Shown here: positions 17,240 through 26,822 of the stretch, piece by piece | How the letters are laid out: each line of letters opens with the position of its first letter | How positions within the stretch are numbered: position 1 is the stretch's first letter | From: Pseudomonas kribbensis | GTDB lineage: Bacteria > Pseudomonadota > Gammaproteobacteria > Pseudomonadales > Pseudomonadaceae | Length of the DNA: 64,000 nucleotides | Direction: 5' to 3' | Assembly (NCBI RefSeq): GCF_003352185.1 | Contig: NZ_CP029608.1 | Span: 3,410,001-3,474,000 of the forward strand | Translations under genes and position numbers: made by a program | The notes under the pieces: model-generated | The model's database searches: none | What the model was told of the DNA's origin: nothing | Seen by the model: only the letters and a program-made list of their open reading frames with translations

Positions 17240-19410
17240 GTCTGGGTTGGGTCGACTTCTTTGCGTATGTGCTGTTTGGTCTGAAGTATGTGGCGATCAT
17301 CCTCGCCCTGCTGATGTTCATCCTCGGCCTCGATGACCTGTTCATCGACCTCGTGTACTGGAGCCGCAAGTTCATCCGGCGCTGGCGGATCTACGAAAAA
17401 TTCAAGCGCGCCGACGAGGAACGCCTGTATTCGATTCCCGAGAAGCCGCTGGCGATCATGGTGCCGGCGTGGAACGAAGTCGGCGTGGTCGGCGAAATGG
17501 CGCGCCTTGCCGCCTCGACCATCGACTATGAGAACTATCAGATTTTCGTCGGCACCTACCCCAACGACGCCGAGACCCAGGCCGATGTCGATGCGGTCTG
17601 CCAGCACTACCCCAACGTGCACAAAGTGGTGTGCGCCCGACCTGGCCCGACCAGCAAGGCCGACTGCCTGAACAACATCATCGACGCGATCCTGCGCTTC
17701 GAGAGCGAGGCGAAAATCCAGTTCGCCGGGTTCATCCTGCACGATGCCGAAGACGTGATTTCGCCGATGGAATTGCGCCTCTACAACTACCTGCTGCCGA
17801 ACAAGGACCTGATCCAGATTCCGGTCTATCCCTACGCACCGGAATGGAAGGGTTTCACTGCCGGCCACTACGTCGATGAGTTCGCCGAAAACCACGGCAA
17901 GGACGTCATCGTGCGCGAGGCCCTCACCGGCCAGGTGCCGAGTGCCGGTGTCGGCACGTGCTTCAGCCGTAAAGCCATCAGCGCCCTGCTGGAAGATGGC
18001 GACGGCATTGCCTTCGATGTGCAGAGCCTCACCGAAGACTACGACATCGGTTTCCGTCTGAAGCAGAAAGGCATGAAATGCATCTTCGCCCGCTACTCGG
18101 TCAGCGATCCGAAACTGGCGCTGGAGCAACCCTGGGTGTTCGGGATGAACCGCGAGTTCTCTCAGGTGATCTGTGTGCGGGAACATTTCCCACGGGACCT
18201 GCAGCACGCGATCCGGCAGAAATCACGCTGGATCGTCGGCATCGTGTTCCAGGGCACCAAGAACCTCGGCTGGAGCCGCAAGGGTCTGCTCAATTACTTC
18301 CTGTGGCGTGACCGTCGCGGATTGATCGCTTATTTGCTGAGCTTTCTGGTCAACCTGCTGTTCCTGGTGCTGCTGGCGATGTGGGCGGTCACGGTGATTT
18401 CCCCTGACTCGTGGCGCTATCCGTCGATCCTCGCCGACAGCTCGTTGCTCTCGGTGCTGCTGTGGCTTAACGGGCTGATGCTTTTCAACCGCCTGTTCCA
18501 GCGTGGCTGGTTCGTCACCCGCTACTACGGGCTGGTCGAAGGGCTATTGTCGGCACCGCGCATGATGTGGAGCAACTTCGTCAACTTCTTCGCCAACCTG
18601 CGCGCCCTGCGCCAGGTGATGGAGATGGGCGACTCGCGGCGCGTAGCCTGGGACAAGACCACCCACGAATTCCCGGCGCTGACCAAGGCGCAACGTACCC
18701 CGCTTGGCCATCGACTGGTGGAGAAAGGCCTGCTGACCGAAGAGCAACTGGAAGCGGCGATCACCAGCCCGGTGCGCCGGCGTCTGGGGCGCGAATTGCT
18801 GTTGCGCGAATACATCGACAGCACACAGCTTGTACAAACCCTGGCCGAACAGCTGGATCTGGAGTGGGCGCCGCTCAACCCGTTCAAGCTCGACAAGCGC
18901 CTGATCGATGCCGTGCCACGCCGGGTCGCGTCGCACTACGGCGTGCTGCCGGTGGCCGAAGAAGGCGACACGCTGATTCTGGCCTCCGAAGGCCCGGTCA
19001 GCCAGGTCTCGCTCGGCGCCATCAGCCGTCAATTGAAACGCCCGGTGCGTAGCCGTCTGGCACCCCAGGGCCGCGTCACTTTGGGGATTCGCTACTGGTA
19101 CGCCAGTCCCCGCCAGAATGAGGAAGTGCGTCATATGCTCGAAGTGCTTGAGCGCCATCAGGACGATGAAGCCTTGCTGGAGCGGGTCAGCCGCCATCAG
19201 GTGCTGCTGGGCAATCTGTTGCAGGTACGCGGCATGGTGCCGCCGACTCTTTTCAATCAGGCACTGATCGACTTTGACGCCGAACAGATGTCGCTCGGCG
19301 AACACCTGATTTCCCGGGGCATGATCACCCAGGAAGTCCTGGAACAGGCCCTGGCCGATCAGGCCAGCGAACAGCAAGCCGCCTACCGCATTGTCCGGGA
19401 GGTCGCATGA
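17236..19410 (+). CDS. nfrB: NfrB-like glycosyltransferase with c-di-GMP-binding MshEN domain
   Basis: A 724-residue inner-membrane protein. A membrane segment lies at about residues 15-35, then a family 2 glycosyltransferase domain: PAWNE near 78, TSKADCLN near 140, HDAEDVI near 170, TEDYDIGF near 275 and a QxxRW-type motif, RQKSRW, near 330. Two to three membrane segments follow at about 365-435. From about 485 there is an MshEN-type region with paired LGxxL/GLL repeats (LGHRLVEKGLLTEEQL, RRLGRELLLREYI, then LGEHLISRGMITQEVL near 695). MshEN domains bind c-di-GMP. The layout is that of E. coli NfrB. Overlaps both neighbours by ATGA, so the three products are probably made together. Confidence 0.9.
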   Translation: MSLGWVDFFAYVLFGLKYVAIILALLMFILGLDDLFIDLVYWSRKFIRRWRIYEKFKRADEERLYSIPEKPLAIMVPAWNEVGVVGEMARLAASTIDYENYQIFVGTYPNDAETQADVDAVCQHYPNVHKVVCARPGPTSKADCLNNIIDAILRFESEAKIQFAGFILHDAEDVISPMELRLYNYLLPNKDLIQIPVYPYAPEWKGFTAGHYVDEFAENHGKDVIVREALTGQVPSAGVGTCFSRKAISALLEDGDGIAFDVQSLTEDYDIGFRLKQKGMKCIFARYSVSDPKLALEQPWVFGMNREFSQVICVREHFPRDLQHAIRQKSRWIVGIVFQGTKNLGWSRKGLLNYFLWRDRRGLIAYLLSFLVNLLFLVLLAMWAVTVISPDSWRYPSILADSSLLSVLLWLNGLMLFNRLFQRGWFVTRYYGLVEGLLSAPRMMWSNFVNFFANLRALRQVMEMGDSRRVAWDKTTHEFPALTKAQRTPLGHRLVEKGLLTEEQLEAAITSPVRRRLGRELLLREYIDSTQLVQTLAEQLDLEWAPLNPFKLDKRLIDAVPRRVASHYGVLPVAEEGDTLILASEGPVSQVSLGAISRQLKRPVRSRLAPQGRVTLGIRYWYASPRQNEEVRHMLEVLERHQDDEALLERVSRHQVLLGNLLQVRGMVPPTLFNQALIDFDAEQMSLGEHLISRGMITQEVLEQALADQASEQQAAYRIVREVA

Positions 19411-22400
19411 AGCCTGTGCATCGTCACACCTTGCTGATGGGCAGCCTGCTGCTGGGCCTGAGTACCGCGTATCCGCTACAGGCTGCGCCGCTGAGCGACT
19501 TCGAGCAGTTCCGCAGCTATCCCTACATGGACCGCAGTTACCGCGAAGCGAAAAAGGGCAACTGGAAAGAAGTCGAGCGTCTGATGCGCCACTTGCTGGA
19601 AAAGGTCCCGAAAAACGACGAGGCCCGGGCACTGCTGGTTGAATCGCTGGCCAAACAACGCCGTTACAAAGACGCGATGCAAGCGTTGCCGGCAAACAGC
19701 GACGCCCTTCTCGACCTGCGCCTGACCTGGATCGAACAGGATCCGCCGACCAGCACTCAGGTTGAAAGCTGGATGGCCACTAGCAGCCTGAATGACCGCG
19801 TACGCCTGTGGCAGGCCTACAGTCTCAGCCTCGCCAAGTTCGGCGGCGCGGCCAAGGCTCACGACTGGCTGGCACAACTGTCGCCCAAGGGCGATGACAA
19901 TATCCTGCGTCTGGCGCGGGCCAACTGGTCGGAGCAACTGCGCGACTGGAGCGGCACCATCGATCAGCTCGCACCGCTCGCCGCCCGCAAACAACTGGAT
20001 GCCGAAGGCTGGCAACGATTGGCCAATGCCTACGTCCAGCGCCTAGACGAAAAACCGCTGCAACAGCTGCTGCAACAGGCCCCGAGCCTCGAGGCCGCAC
20101 GCAAAGTCCGCCTCGCAATGGTCGACCGCGCCATTGCCATGGGCCACGAGCAACAGGCACAACGCTGGATTCAGTCGTTGCCGGACTCCGATCTGGCCGA
20201 CCCGGCACAACGCCAGCGCCTGTGGGAACTGGCGCGCAAGACCGAAGACGTGCCGACCGTGCAGCGCTTGAGCAACGACCTGCAGCGGCCTTGCCTGGAG
20301 ACCGCCGAATGGTTGTCGCGCCAGGACCCGGAAGCAGCGCTCAAGCAATTTCGCGGCTGCACGCCAGACGACGACCCGCAAACCTGGCTGATACTCGCAC
20401 AACGCCTGCAAGCCACCGACCTGTTGCAAACCACCCGACTGCCGCAGCCGTGGGACAGTCGCCGTCAGGAGCAAATCTTGAATGTCTGGCAGGATCAGGG
20501 ACGCAGCGACAAGGTCGATGCGTGGCTGGCCGGCCAGACGCAAACGCCTGAAATCGTCAAACGTCGGGCGGAACTGTCGCAACGCATGGGACGCATGACC
20601 GAAGCGCAGACCTTGTGGGAGCTTCACTACCGGCAGACCGGCAATCCGGCCTCGCTGAATCAGGCCACTTATCTGGCAGTCAACAACGGTGATCGCGACC
20701 ACGCGCAGCAATTGCTGGAAACTGCGTATGACCGTCATCAGGGTCGTTTGCCGGCCACAGCGCTGCAGCGTCTGGCCGGTCTGTATGCAGCTTCGAAAAC
20801 CACAACACCGGAACAACAACGACGCATGGCTTCGTTGCTCACCCATGTCGATGGTGCCACCCGTGGCCAGTTACTCGCGCAACTCGCAGAAAACGGCCAG
20901 TGCGATGCCGTTCAGCAAGCCATAGGCAACCACCCTCAGGTCGCCGGCGATTATCGCGCTTTGGGTCGTTGTGCGATGCCGGATCGACCGGGCGAAGCTG
21001 TCGTGTATTACCAGCAAGCGGAAAAACTCGGTGACCGCAGCGGCCGGCTGCCCCTGGCCTACGCCCTCGAAGCCGCTGGCGATTCCGCTGGTGCGCTGGC
21101 CATCTGGCGCAGCATTCCCGCTACAGAACTGAGCGACAACGCGCGCCTCACCGCCAGCCGCAGTGCGCTGAATGCAGGTGACAGCCAGGCCGCTGAAGGT
21201 TACTGGCAGCAAAGCACGACGCGGGGCGCCAATGAATGGGCCCTCGGTGCGGCCATCGCCGACGCCCGCGGCGATCATGTCCAGGCACTTGAACGTCAGC
21301 GCAAAGCCTTGCAACAAGCACCGGACGCCGGGCATTTCTACGCAGCGTCGGTCACCGCGCAAAAGGCGGGGGACTTGCCACAAAGCACCGCATGGCTGGC
21401 CGAGGCCGTACGTCGCGACCCGAACAACCCGCGTTACCGCGCCGACTACGGCATGCGCTTGGCCGGCGCTGAAACCCGCGAGGAACGCGCCACCGCAATC
21501 CCCTATCTGCAACAGGCCACCCGTGACTTCCCCGAGGATTACCGACTCGGCGAAACCCTGGCCTGGCGCTACGACGAAGTGGAAGACAGCGCCTCGGCCC
21601 GCAAGGAACTGCGCCGGGTGATCGATCTGGAACAAAACCCGGTGGCCGCCGACGACGAGGATGGCAGCATGGAAGCGCGCCGCTACCGTCAGCGCCGTGC
21701 CCATGAAACCCTCTCCCGCCGCGACAGCCGGACGATTGCCAGCACCTGGTCGCCAGCCGGAGTGTCGACCAATGACTTCGTGCGGCCGGACGAGAGCAAA
21801 GGTTCGAACCGTCGCGCCGACTCGCAAAACGTACAACTGGCGATGTGGGATCACGCCCTCGGCGATGAACCGAGCCGCGCCGGCAGTACGCTGTCGGTGT
21901 ATGGCCGGGTCCTGCTCGGTGGACAGGGTCGCTCCAGTTACGCCGAATCCCTCGCCGCCGGTGTCGGCCTGCGCTACAAGCCGTGGGGCACGCAGAACAT
22001 CAACTTCTACGGTGAGATCTACAAACAGAGCCAGTTCAACGATGACGACAACCACAGCCTGAGCCTCGGCCAGATGCTTGTGCCGGAAAAACTGCTGGAT
22101 CAGATCAACGATCACCGCCAGGACGGCCACACCACCACCGACTACCTGTTGCGCGCTACGGCCTCGTTCCTCGATCAGGGCAAGTACCGCAATGACTGGC
22201 GCGTCGACGAAAACGACTGGGGCGAGCGCTTCCTCTACCTTGATGCCGCCTGGTGGACCAAGGCCGGCGATCACCAGTGGCTGTCGCGGTTCCAGCAGGG
22301 GCATGCCTGGAAGCTGCCGAACAGCGGCGCTCAGACGATCATGCCTTATGGCTTCCTCGAATTCGCCAGCCAGGATCCGAGCAACGATTGGCGCCAGGAC

Positions 22401-22565
22401 CTGCGTACCGGTGTCGGTCTGCGCTGGCAATGGTGGTACGACGAGGATCGCTACAACGCCTACCGCTCGAAACTGACGGTACGCACCGAATATCAACAGT
22501 CGCTGGGCGGCAATCTGTATGAAGGCGGCAACGGTGTGCTGCTGGGCGTGGAGTGGAATTTCTAA
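19407..22565 (+). CDS. nfrA: NfrA-like outer-membrane exporter / phage N4-type receptor
   Basis: A 1052-residue protein with a signal peptide ending near PLQA (residues 24-27). The long middle is alpha-helical TPR-like repeat (many paired Leu/Ala/Tyr helices, about residues 40-730). The C-terminal 250 residues look like an outer-membrane barrel with alternating aromatic strands, ending in the typical WNF. E. coli NfrA is the phage N4 receptor and the export partner of NfrB; PgaA and PelB share the TPR-plus-barrel plan. It should pass the polymer through the outer membrane. Linked by TAATG overlap to the next gene. Confidence 0.88.
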   Translation: MKPVHRHTLLMGSLLLGLSTAYPLQAAPLSDFEQFRSYPYMDRSYREAKKGNWKEVERLMRHLLEKVPKNDEARALLVESLAKQRRYKDAMQALPANSDALLDLRLTWIEQDPPTSTQVESWMATSSLNDRVRLWQAYSLSLAKFGGAAKAHDWLAQLSPKGDDNILRLARANWSEQLRDWSGTIDQLAPLAARKQLDAEGWQRLANAYVQRLDEKPLQQLLQQAPSLEAARKVRLAMVDRAIAMGHEQQAQRWIQSLPDSDLADPAQRQRLWELARKTEDVPTVQRLSNDLQRPCLETAEWLSRQDPEAALKQFRGCTPDDDPQTWLILAQRLQATDLLQTTRLPQPWDSRRQEQILNVWQDQGRSDKVDAWLAGQTQTPEIVKRRAELSQRMGRMTEAQTLWELHYRQTGNPASLNQATYLAVNNGDRDHAQQLLETAYDRHQGRLPATALQRLAGLYAASKTTTPEQQRRMASLLTHVDGATRGQLLAQLAENGQCDAVQQAIGNHPQVAGDYRALGRCAMPDRPGEAVVYYQQAEKLGDRSGRLPLAYALEAAGDSAGALAIWRSIPATELSDNARLTASRSALNAGDSQAAEGYWQQSTTRGANEWALGAAIADARGDHVQALERQRKALQQAPDAGHFYAASVTAQKAGDLPQSTAWLAEAVRRDPNNPRYRADYGMRLAGAETREERATAIPYLQQATRDFPEDYRLGETLAWRYDEVEDSASARKELRRVIDLEQNPVAADDEDGSMEARRYRQRRAHETLSRRDSRTIASTWSPAGVSTNDFVRPDESKGSNRRADSQNVQLAMWDHALGDEPSRAGSTLSVYGRVLLGGQGRSSYAESLAAGVGLRYKPWGTQNINFYGEIYKQSQFNDDDNHSLSLGQMLVPEKLLDQINDHRQDGHTTTDYLLRATASFLDQGKYRNDWRVDENDWGERFLYLDAAWWTKAGDHQWLSRFQQGHAWKLPNSGAQTIMPYGFLEFASQDPSNDWRQDLRTGVGLRWQWWYDEDRYNAYRSKLTVRTEYQQSLGGNLYEGGNGVLLGVEWNF

Positions 22566-23443
22566 TGGCTCGATGGATGTTGTTTTTCTACCTGTTGCTG
22601 GGTGCCACTCTCGCACGGGCCGATGAGCGGGTGTTCTATCAGCCCCTGAATGTCGACGCCGGCCTGACCCAGGCGCAGTGGCAGAAAGTCTGGCAGGACA
22701 TAGCCCGGCAAGGCACGCGAACCGTGATTGTGCAGTGGACCGCGTACGGTGACTCGGACTTTGGCGGTGCCAATGGCTGGCTCGCCAACAGCCTGAAACT
22801 CGCCCGACAGCAAGGCCTGCAACTGGTGCTCGGGCTGTCGATGGACCCGGCGTATTACAAGCGCATCGACGAACTGGACAGCGCCGGCCTCGGCGCCTAT
22901 TGGCAGGCGCAATTGGGGCAATCGCTCGCACAGCAACAGAAGTTGCGCCAGGAATGGAAACTGCCGGTCAGCGGTTGGTATCTGCCGCTGGAACTGGACG
23001 ACTTGCACTTTCTGGCGGCCGACCGGCGGGCAACGCTCCAGCGTCAGTTGAAGGATTTCGCCGCAAAACTGGACGCACCGCTGCATGTCAGTGCCTTCAG
23101 TGCCGGCAAGTTGGCCCCGACAGTCAACGCCCAATGGCTGGGGGATCTGACAGCCGCCGGCGCGCAGGTCTGGTGGCAGGACGGCGCGGGTACCGGACGC
23201 CTGCCAGTGCTGGTGCGCAACGGCTATGCCAGCGCACTGCCCTGCTCCGTCGGCATCGTGCGTGAAGCGTTCCGCCAGGTCAGCCGTGAAGGCGAGGCTT
23301 TCCGCGCCGAGCCGGCAACCCCGGATGCCACTTCCACCGGCTGTCATCAAAGTGCCGTGTTTTCCCTGCGATACCGGCCGTGGGGACAGGTGATTCTCGA
23401 CAACCAGCGCAAGCATCCGGGCAGCAATGTACAAAACCATTGA
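22565..23443 (+). CDS. DUF4434-like periplasmic protein, possible glycoside hydrolase
   Basis: A 292-residue protein with a signal peptide (MARWMLFFYLLLGATLARA). The mature part looks like a TIM barrel: repeated beta-alpha units such as TRTVIVQWTAYGDSDFG, LQLVLGLSMDP and VSGWYLPLELDDLHF. The acidic pair in LELDD sits where barrel glycosidases carry catalytic acids. Position and size suggest the YbcH protein that accompanies nfrAB in E. coli. A hydrolase that trims or clears polymer in the periplasm, as in Pel, Psl and cellulose systems, is the likely role; this is inference. The start is the ATG overlapping the nfrA stop. Confidence 0.72.
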   Translation: MARWMLFFYLLLGATLARADERVFYQPLNVDAGLTQAQWQKVWQDIARQGTRTVIVQWTAYGDSDFGGANGWLANSLKLARQQGLQLVLGLSMDPAYYKRIDELDSAGLGAYWQAQLGQSLAQQQKLRQEWKLPVSGWYLPLELDDLHFLAADRRATLQRQLKDFAAKLDAPLHVSAFSAGKLAPTVNAQWLGDLTAAGAQVWWQDGAGTGRLPVLVRNGYASALPCSVGIVREAFRQVSREGEAFRAEPATPDATSTGCHQSAVFSLRYRPWGQVILDNQRKHPGSNVQNH

Positions 23444-24503
23444 AGACGAAGTCCTGAAGCGAACCGCACCCGCCGAGTTGTGGGACGAGTTCATCCAGCA
23501 TGAGTTCGAACGGCTGCATTCGTTCTGCCTGCTGATCTATCTGGCCAGCATGGGCATCTGGCTGGCCTTCGACCTGATCGTCAGTTTCCTCGGCGATCAG
23601 GGCTTCACCTGGCGCTCTATGGTGTTCATCGCCGCGTTCGCCGTACTCGCCGTGGTGTTGATGTTCACGCGCAAGGCTCGCCACTTCGACTGGCTTAACC
23701 TGACCTTCGTGTTCCTCATCACCCTGGGCATACGGCTGGTGATCGACGGCCTGCCGCCGACGTTTCATGGCATCTGGCTGGTGCTCGCTGCCGCCACCAC
23801 GCTTTACAGCGCCTCCGTGCTGCCACTCAGTCGCTGGTCGTTCTTCGCTGCGCAGGTCGTCACCTGGCTGATACTCAACCCGTTCATGGGGACCGGTATC
23901 GGCCTGCTGGAACTCAAAGGCGTCATGACCATCGCCTACAGCGTGTTTCTCTGTGCGCTGACGATCTACACGTTTTTGAAGCTGCGCGAGACCAAGCTCT
24001 ACAACTACATCATGTCCAAGCTGTTGCTGGATCAGGCCTACAACGACACGCTGACTGAAATCCCCAACCGCCGCTCGTTCATGACCCGCGCCGAAAAGAG
24101 CCTGCAAGCAGCGCCCCGCGAGCACGACCATTACCTGGCGATGATCGACATCGACAACTTCAAGAAAGTGAATGATGTGTACGGCCACGACATCGGCGAT
24201 GAAGTGCTCAAGCGGATCGCAGCAGACATCAAAGCGGTGATGGCACCGTTCGAATACGCGCGACTGGGTGGCGAGGAGTTTGCGATTTATCTGGCGGGCG
24301 TGCGCCGCGAGGACGTCGAGGCCTTGGCCGGTGAGTTGTGCCGGGTGGTGCGTGAGCAAACCACCCGGCATCCGGTGACCATCAGCATCGGTGTGGCCCG
24401 GGTCGAAGATGGCGATACCCTCAACCAGGCCCTGATCAAGGCTGACGAAGCGTTGTATGAGTCAAAGCACACCGGGAAAGACCGGTACACCTTTCATCAG
24501 TGA
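23427..24503 (+). CDS. Membrane diguanylate cyclase (GGDEF)
   Basis: A 358-residue protein. The first half (about residues 30-180) has about six membrane segments, followed by a short coiled helix and a GGDEF domain from about 195. The active-site loop is GGEEF near residues 281-285, and DIDNFKKVND binds metal and nucleotide, so it should be catalytically active and make c-di-GMP. No RxxD product-inhibition site precedes GGEEF (the residues are MAPFEYARL). It overlaps the previous gene by 17 bases and ends the operon. Its product is the obvious ligand for the MshEN domain of the NfrB-like transferase. Confidence 0.92.
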   Translation: MYKTIEDEVLKRTAPAELWDEFIQHEFERLHSFCLLIYLASMGIWLAFDLIVSFLGDQGFTWRSMVFIAAFAVLAVVLMFTRKARHFDWLNLTFVFLITLGIRLVIDGLPPTFHGIWLVLAAATTLYSASVLPLSRWSFFAAQVVTWLILNPFMGTGIGLLELKGVMTIAYSVFLCALTIYTFLKLRETKLYNYIMSKLLLDQAYNDTLTEIPNRRSFMTRAEKSLQAAPREHDHYLAMIDIDNFKKVNDVYGHDIGDEVLKRIAADIKAVMAPFEYARLGGEEFAIYLAGVRREDVEALAGELCRVVREQTTRHPVTISIGVARVEDGDTLNQALIKADEALYESKHTGKDRYTFHQ

Positions 24504-24519
24504 GGCCGTCAGGCCTCAC
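24500..24519. terminator. Bidirectional hairpin across two converging stop codons
   Basis: GTGAGGCC-GTCA-GGCCTCAC, a perfect 8-bp stem. It contains the TGA of the cyclase gene and overlaps the TGA of the converging terC-type gene. No long T run follows on either side, so termination is plausible but unproven. Confidence 0.5.
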
Positions 24520-26065
24520 GCTTGAGCAACACTCGCGTTACCCGTCGCTCTTCGACCGCCATCACGGTCATGCCCCAGCCGGCATGCTCCAGGCGATCGC
24601 CCTTCATCGGCAGCCGATCCAGAAGACTCATCACCAACCCGGCGAGGGTCTGGTAATCCTCGGTCGGTTCGGCCGTGAAACCGGTGCGCTGGCGAATCCG
24701 CGTCAGGTTCAACGCGCCATTCACCACAAACCCGCCCTGCTCCTCGACCACGTCCGGGCCAGCGATTTCGCTGGCGTCCGGCAACTCACCGGCGATCGAT
24801 TCGAGGATGTCGGTCATGGTCAACACGCCGACAAAATCACCGAATTCGTTTACAACAAACGCAATGTGGGTCGACGCCGCACGCATTTGCTCGAGAGCGT
24901 TGAGGATCGAATAGCTGTCGAGCAGATTCAGCGTTTTGCGCGCCAGGTGCTCGAGGTTTGGCTCATTGCCGGCCAGGTATTCCTTGAGCAGCTCCTTTTT
25001 GTGAACGAAGCCCAACGGTTCGTCCACCGCACCGTTGCGAATCAGTGGCAGGCGCGAGTAGGAGGAATGCATCAGTCGCGTACGAATCGCCGCTGCATCG
25101 TCTGCCAGATCAATGTGATCGACATCCGCACGCACGGTCATCAGTGTGCGAATCGGCCGCTCGGCCAGTTGCAGTACGCCGCTGATCATCACCCGTTCGC
25201 GACGGTCGAACAGCTCCGCGCTTGGCGCCTCGCCATCGTCCAGCAAGTCGGAAATCTCTTCGCCGACCTCTTCCACCGCCAGTTTACGGCCACCCAAAAG
25301 GCGCATCACCGCGTGGGCCGTACGCTCACGCATCGGGCGCAAGCCCTGCATCGAACGCTTGCGACGAGCACGGGCGATCTGGTTGAACACCTCGATCAGG
25401 ATCGAGAAACCAATCGCGGCATACAGATAACCTTTCGGGATGTGGAAACCCAAACCTTCGGCGGTCAGGGCAAAACCGATCATCATCAGGAAGCCCAGAC
25501 ACAGCATGATCACCGTCGGGTGCGCGTTCACGAAACGGGTCAGCGGCTTGCTGGCAACGATCATCACACCAATGGACACGACCACCGCGATCATCATCAC
25601 CGCCAGTTCATCGACCATGCCCACGGCAGTAATCACCGCATCGAGGGAGAACACTGCATCAAGTACGACAATCTGCGCCACGATCGGCCAGAACAACGCA
25701 TAAGCGGTGTTGGTCGAACGTTCGCCGACGTGGCCCTCAAGCCGTTCGTGCAATTCCATGGTCGCCTTGAACAACAGGAACACACCACCGAACAGCATGA
25801 TCAGGTCACGGCCGGAGAAGCTCTTGCCGAAGACTTCGAACAGCGGTGCCGTGAGGGTGACCAGCCAGGAAATACTCGCCAACAGGCCAAGACGCATGAT
25901 CAGCGCCAGGCTCAAGCCGATGATTCGTGCGCGGTCGCGCTGATGCGGCGGCAACTTGTCCGCCAGGATCGCGATAAACACCAGGTTGTCGATACCCAGC
26001 ACCAGTTCCAGCACGATCAGTGTCAACAAGCCCAGCCATGCCGTGGGATCCGCTAACCATTCCAT
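24509..26065 (-). CDS. TerC-family membrane protein with CBS pair and CorC/HlyC domain
   Basis: A 518-residue inner-membrane protein. Residues 1-240 hold about seven membrane segments of the TerC family, with buried acidic motifs GIDNLVF near residue 24 and SLDAVITA near residue 145 that TerC proteins may use for metal ions. Residues about 300-425 are two CBS repeats ([26 protein letters not shown]), followed by a CorC/HlyC domain to the end. It resembles YoaE/YegH of E. coli. Likely involved in metal ion export or tolerance; the ion is unknown. I looked for a manganese yybP-ykoY riboswitch upstream and did not see one. Confidence 0.88.
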   Translation of the reverse strand: MEWLADPTAWLGLLTLIVLELVLGIDNLVFIAILADKLPPHQRDRARIIGLSLALIMRLGLLASISWLVTLTAPLFEVFGKSFSGRDLIMLFGGVFLLFKATMELHERLEGHVGERSTNTAYALFWPIVAQIVVLDAVFSLDAVITAVGMVDELAVMMIAVVVSIGVMIVASKPLTRFVNAHPTVIMLCLGFLMMIGFALTAEGLGFHIPKGYLYAAIGFSILIEVFNQIARARRKRSMQGLRPMRERTAHAVMRLLGGRKLAVEEVGEEISDLLDDGEAPSAELFDRRERVMISGVLQLAERPIRTLMTVRADVDHIDLADDAAAIRTRLMHSSYSRLPLIRNGAVDEPLGFVHKKELLKEYLAGNEPNLEHLARKTLNLLDSYSILNALEQMRAASTHIAFVVNEFGDFVGVLTMTDILESIAGELPDASEIAGPDVVEEQGGFVVNGALNLTRIRQRTGFTAEPTEDYQTLAGLVMSLLDRLPMKGDRLEHAGWGMTVMAVEERRVTRVLLKREA

Positions 26066-26360
26066 ATTCTGTCTCTATCTCTCTTCAGTGATTTCAGGCT
26101 GCCGGGCACGGCAAAGTGCGGCGCGAAAGCTCGAAGGCTGCGCCATCAACGATAGTCGGGAGTCGGAAAACCGGATGCTGCGAGTGCGTCAAGACCGCGC
26201 CGTGGCGCGAGGGGAACGTGGTTCTTTGAATAGAACTGGGAGGCTCCGAGAGGGTGTTCATGCAAATCCTGAATGAAAAAAGGCCTTGAAGCGTACAGGC
26301 TCAGATGACTTTTCCTACAGCTGGAAATCATTTCAAAATCTGTACGCCTTCGCCGTCGCG

Positions 26361-26771
26361 TCAGGATTCCGGGTAGATCGAGGCAAGGACCCGTTCGGCA
26401 TTGGCACCGCAGCTCATGCCTTCGGGCTTGGATTGAATGCTGTCGATCACCTCCAGCAACCGCGCCTTGCTTTGAGCCAGATGCTGTTGCATGACTTCGA
26501 TCTGCTCGACCTTGCGCGTCAGGCCCTCCACCAGTTCCTCATGCTTGAATTCGCCGGTTCCGGCAGCTGGCAGCAACTGTTTGAGTTCTTCCAGGGAAAA
26601 CCCGGCCTGCTGGGCACTGCGGATGATGTTCAGGGTTTGCAGCACTTGCGGCGGGTAGCGCCGATAACCATTACCCAAGCGCTCCACTTTCGGAATCAGG
26701 CCCTGAGCCTCGTAGAAGCGAATGCTCGAAGCGCTCAGCCCGCTCTGTTGCGCCAGTTCACCAATTTTCAT
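26361..26771 (-). CDS. MerR-family regulator, divergent from the ene-reductase
   Basis: A 136-residue regulator. The N-terminal winged helix is typical MerR (MKIGELAQQSGLSASSIRFY), then NGYRRYP, a dimerisation coiled coil over about residues 75-115, and a short tail with a single cysteine (MSCGANAE). One cysteine with no CxC metal loop argues against a classical heavy-metal sensor; an organic or electrophile signal is more likely. GAGG precedes the ATG at 26771. It is transcribed away from the oxidoreductase gene, with a MerR-type promoter in the 79-base gap, so that gene is the probable target. Confidence 0.88.
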   Translation of the reverse strand: MKIGELAQQSGLSASSIRFYEAQGLIPKVERLGNGYRRYPPQVLQTLNIIRSAQQAGFSLEELKQLLPAAGTGEFKHEELVEGLTRKVEQIEVMQQHLAQSKARLLEVIDSIQSKPEGMSCGANAERVLASIYPES

Positions 26772-26791
26772 TTCAGCCTCGAATTGCCTGC

Positions 26792-26822
26792 TTGACATTA
26801 AAGTTAACTTTAAGCTTAGCCT
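26792..26822 (+). promoter_or_regulatory. MerR-type promoter with 19-bp spacer
   Basis: A -35 TTGACA at 26792-26797 and a -10-like TAGCCT at 26817-26822 are 19 bp apart. The spacer contains the perfect palindrome TTAAAGTTAACTTTAA (26798-26813). Overlong spacers with a central palindrome are the hallmark of MerR-activated promoters. It faces the ene-reductase gene at 26851. Confidence 0.65.

Noticed and set aside
26066..26360. Possible yybP-ykoY manganese riboswitch before the TerC-type gene
   Set aside because: TerC genes often have one, but the reverse-strand leader lacks the conserved GGGGAGUAG-type core and paired helices. Nothing else clear was seen in this stretch.
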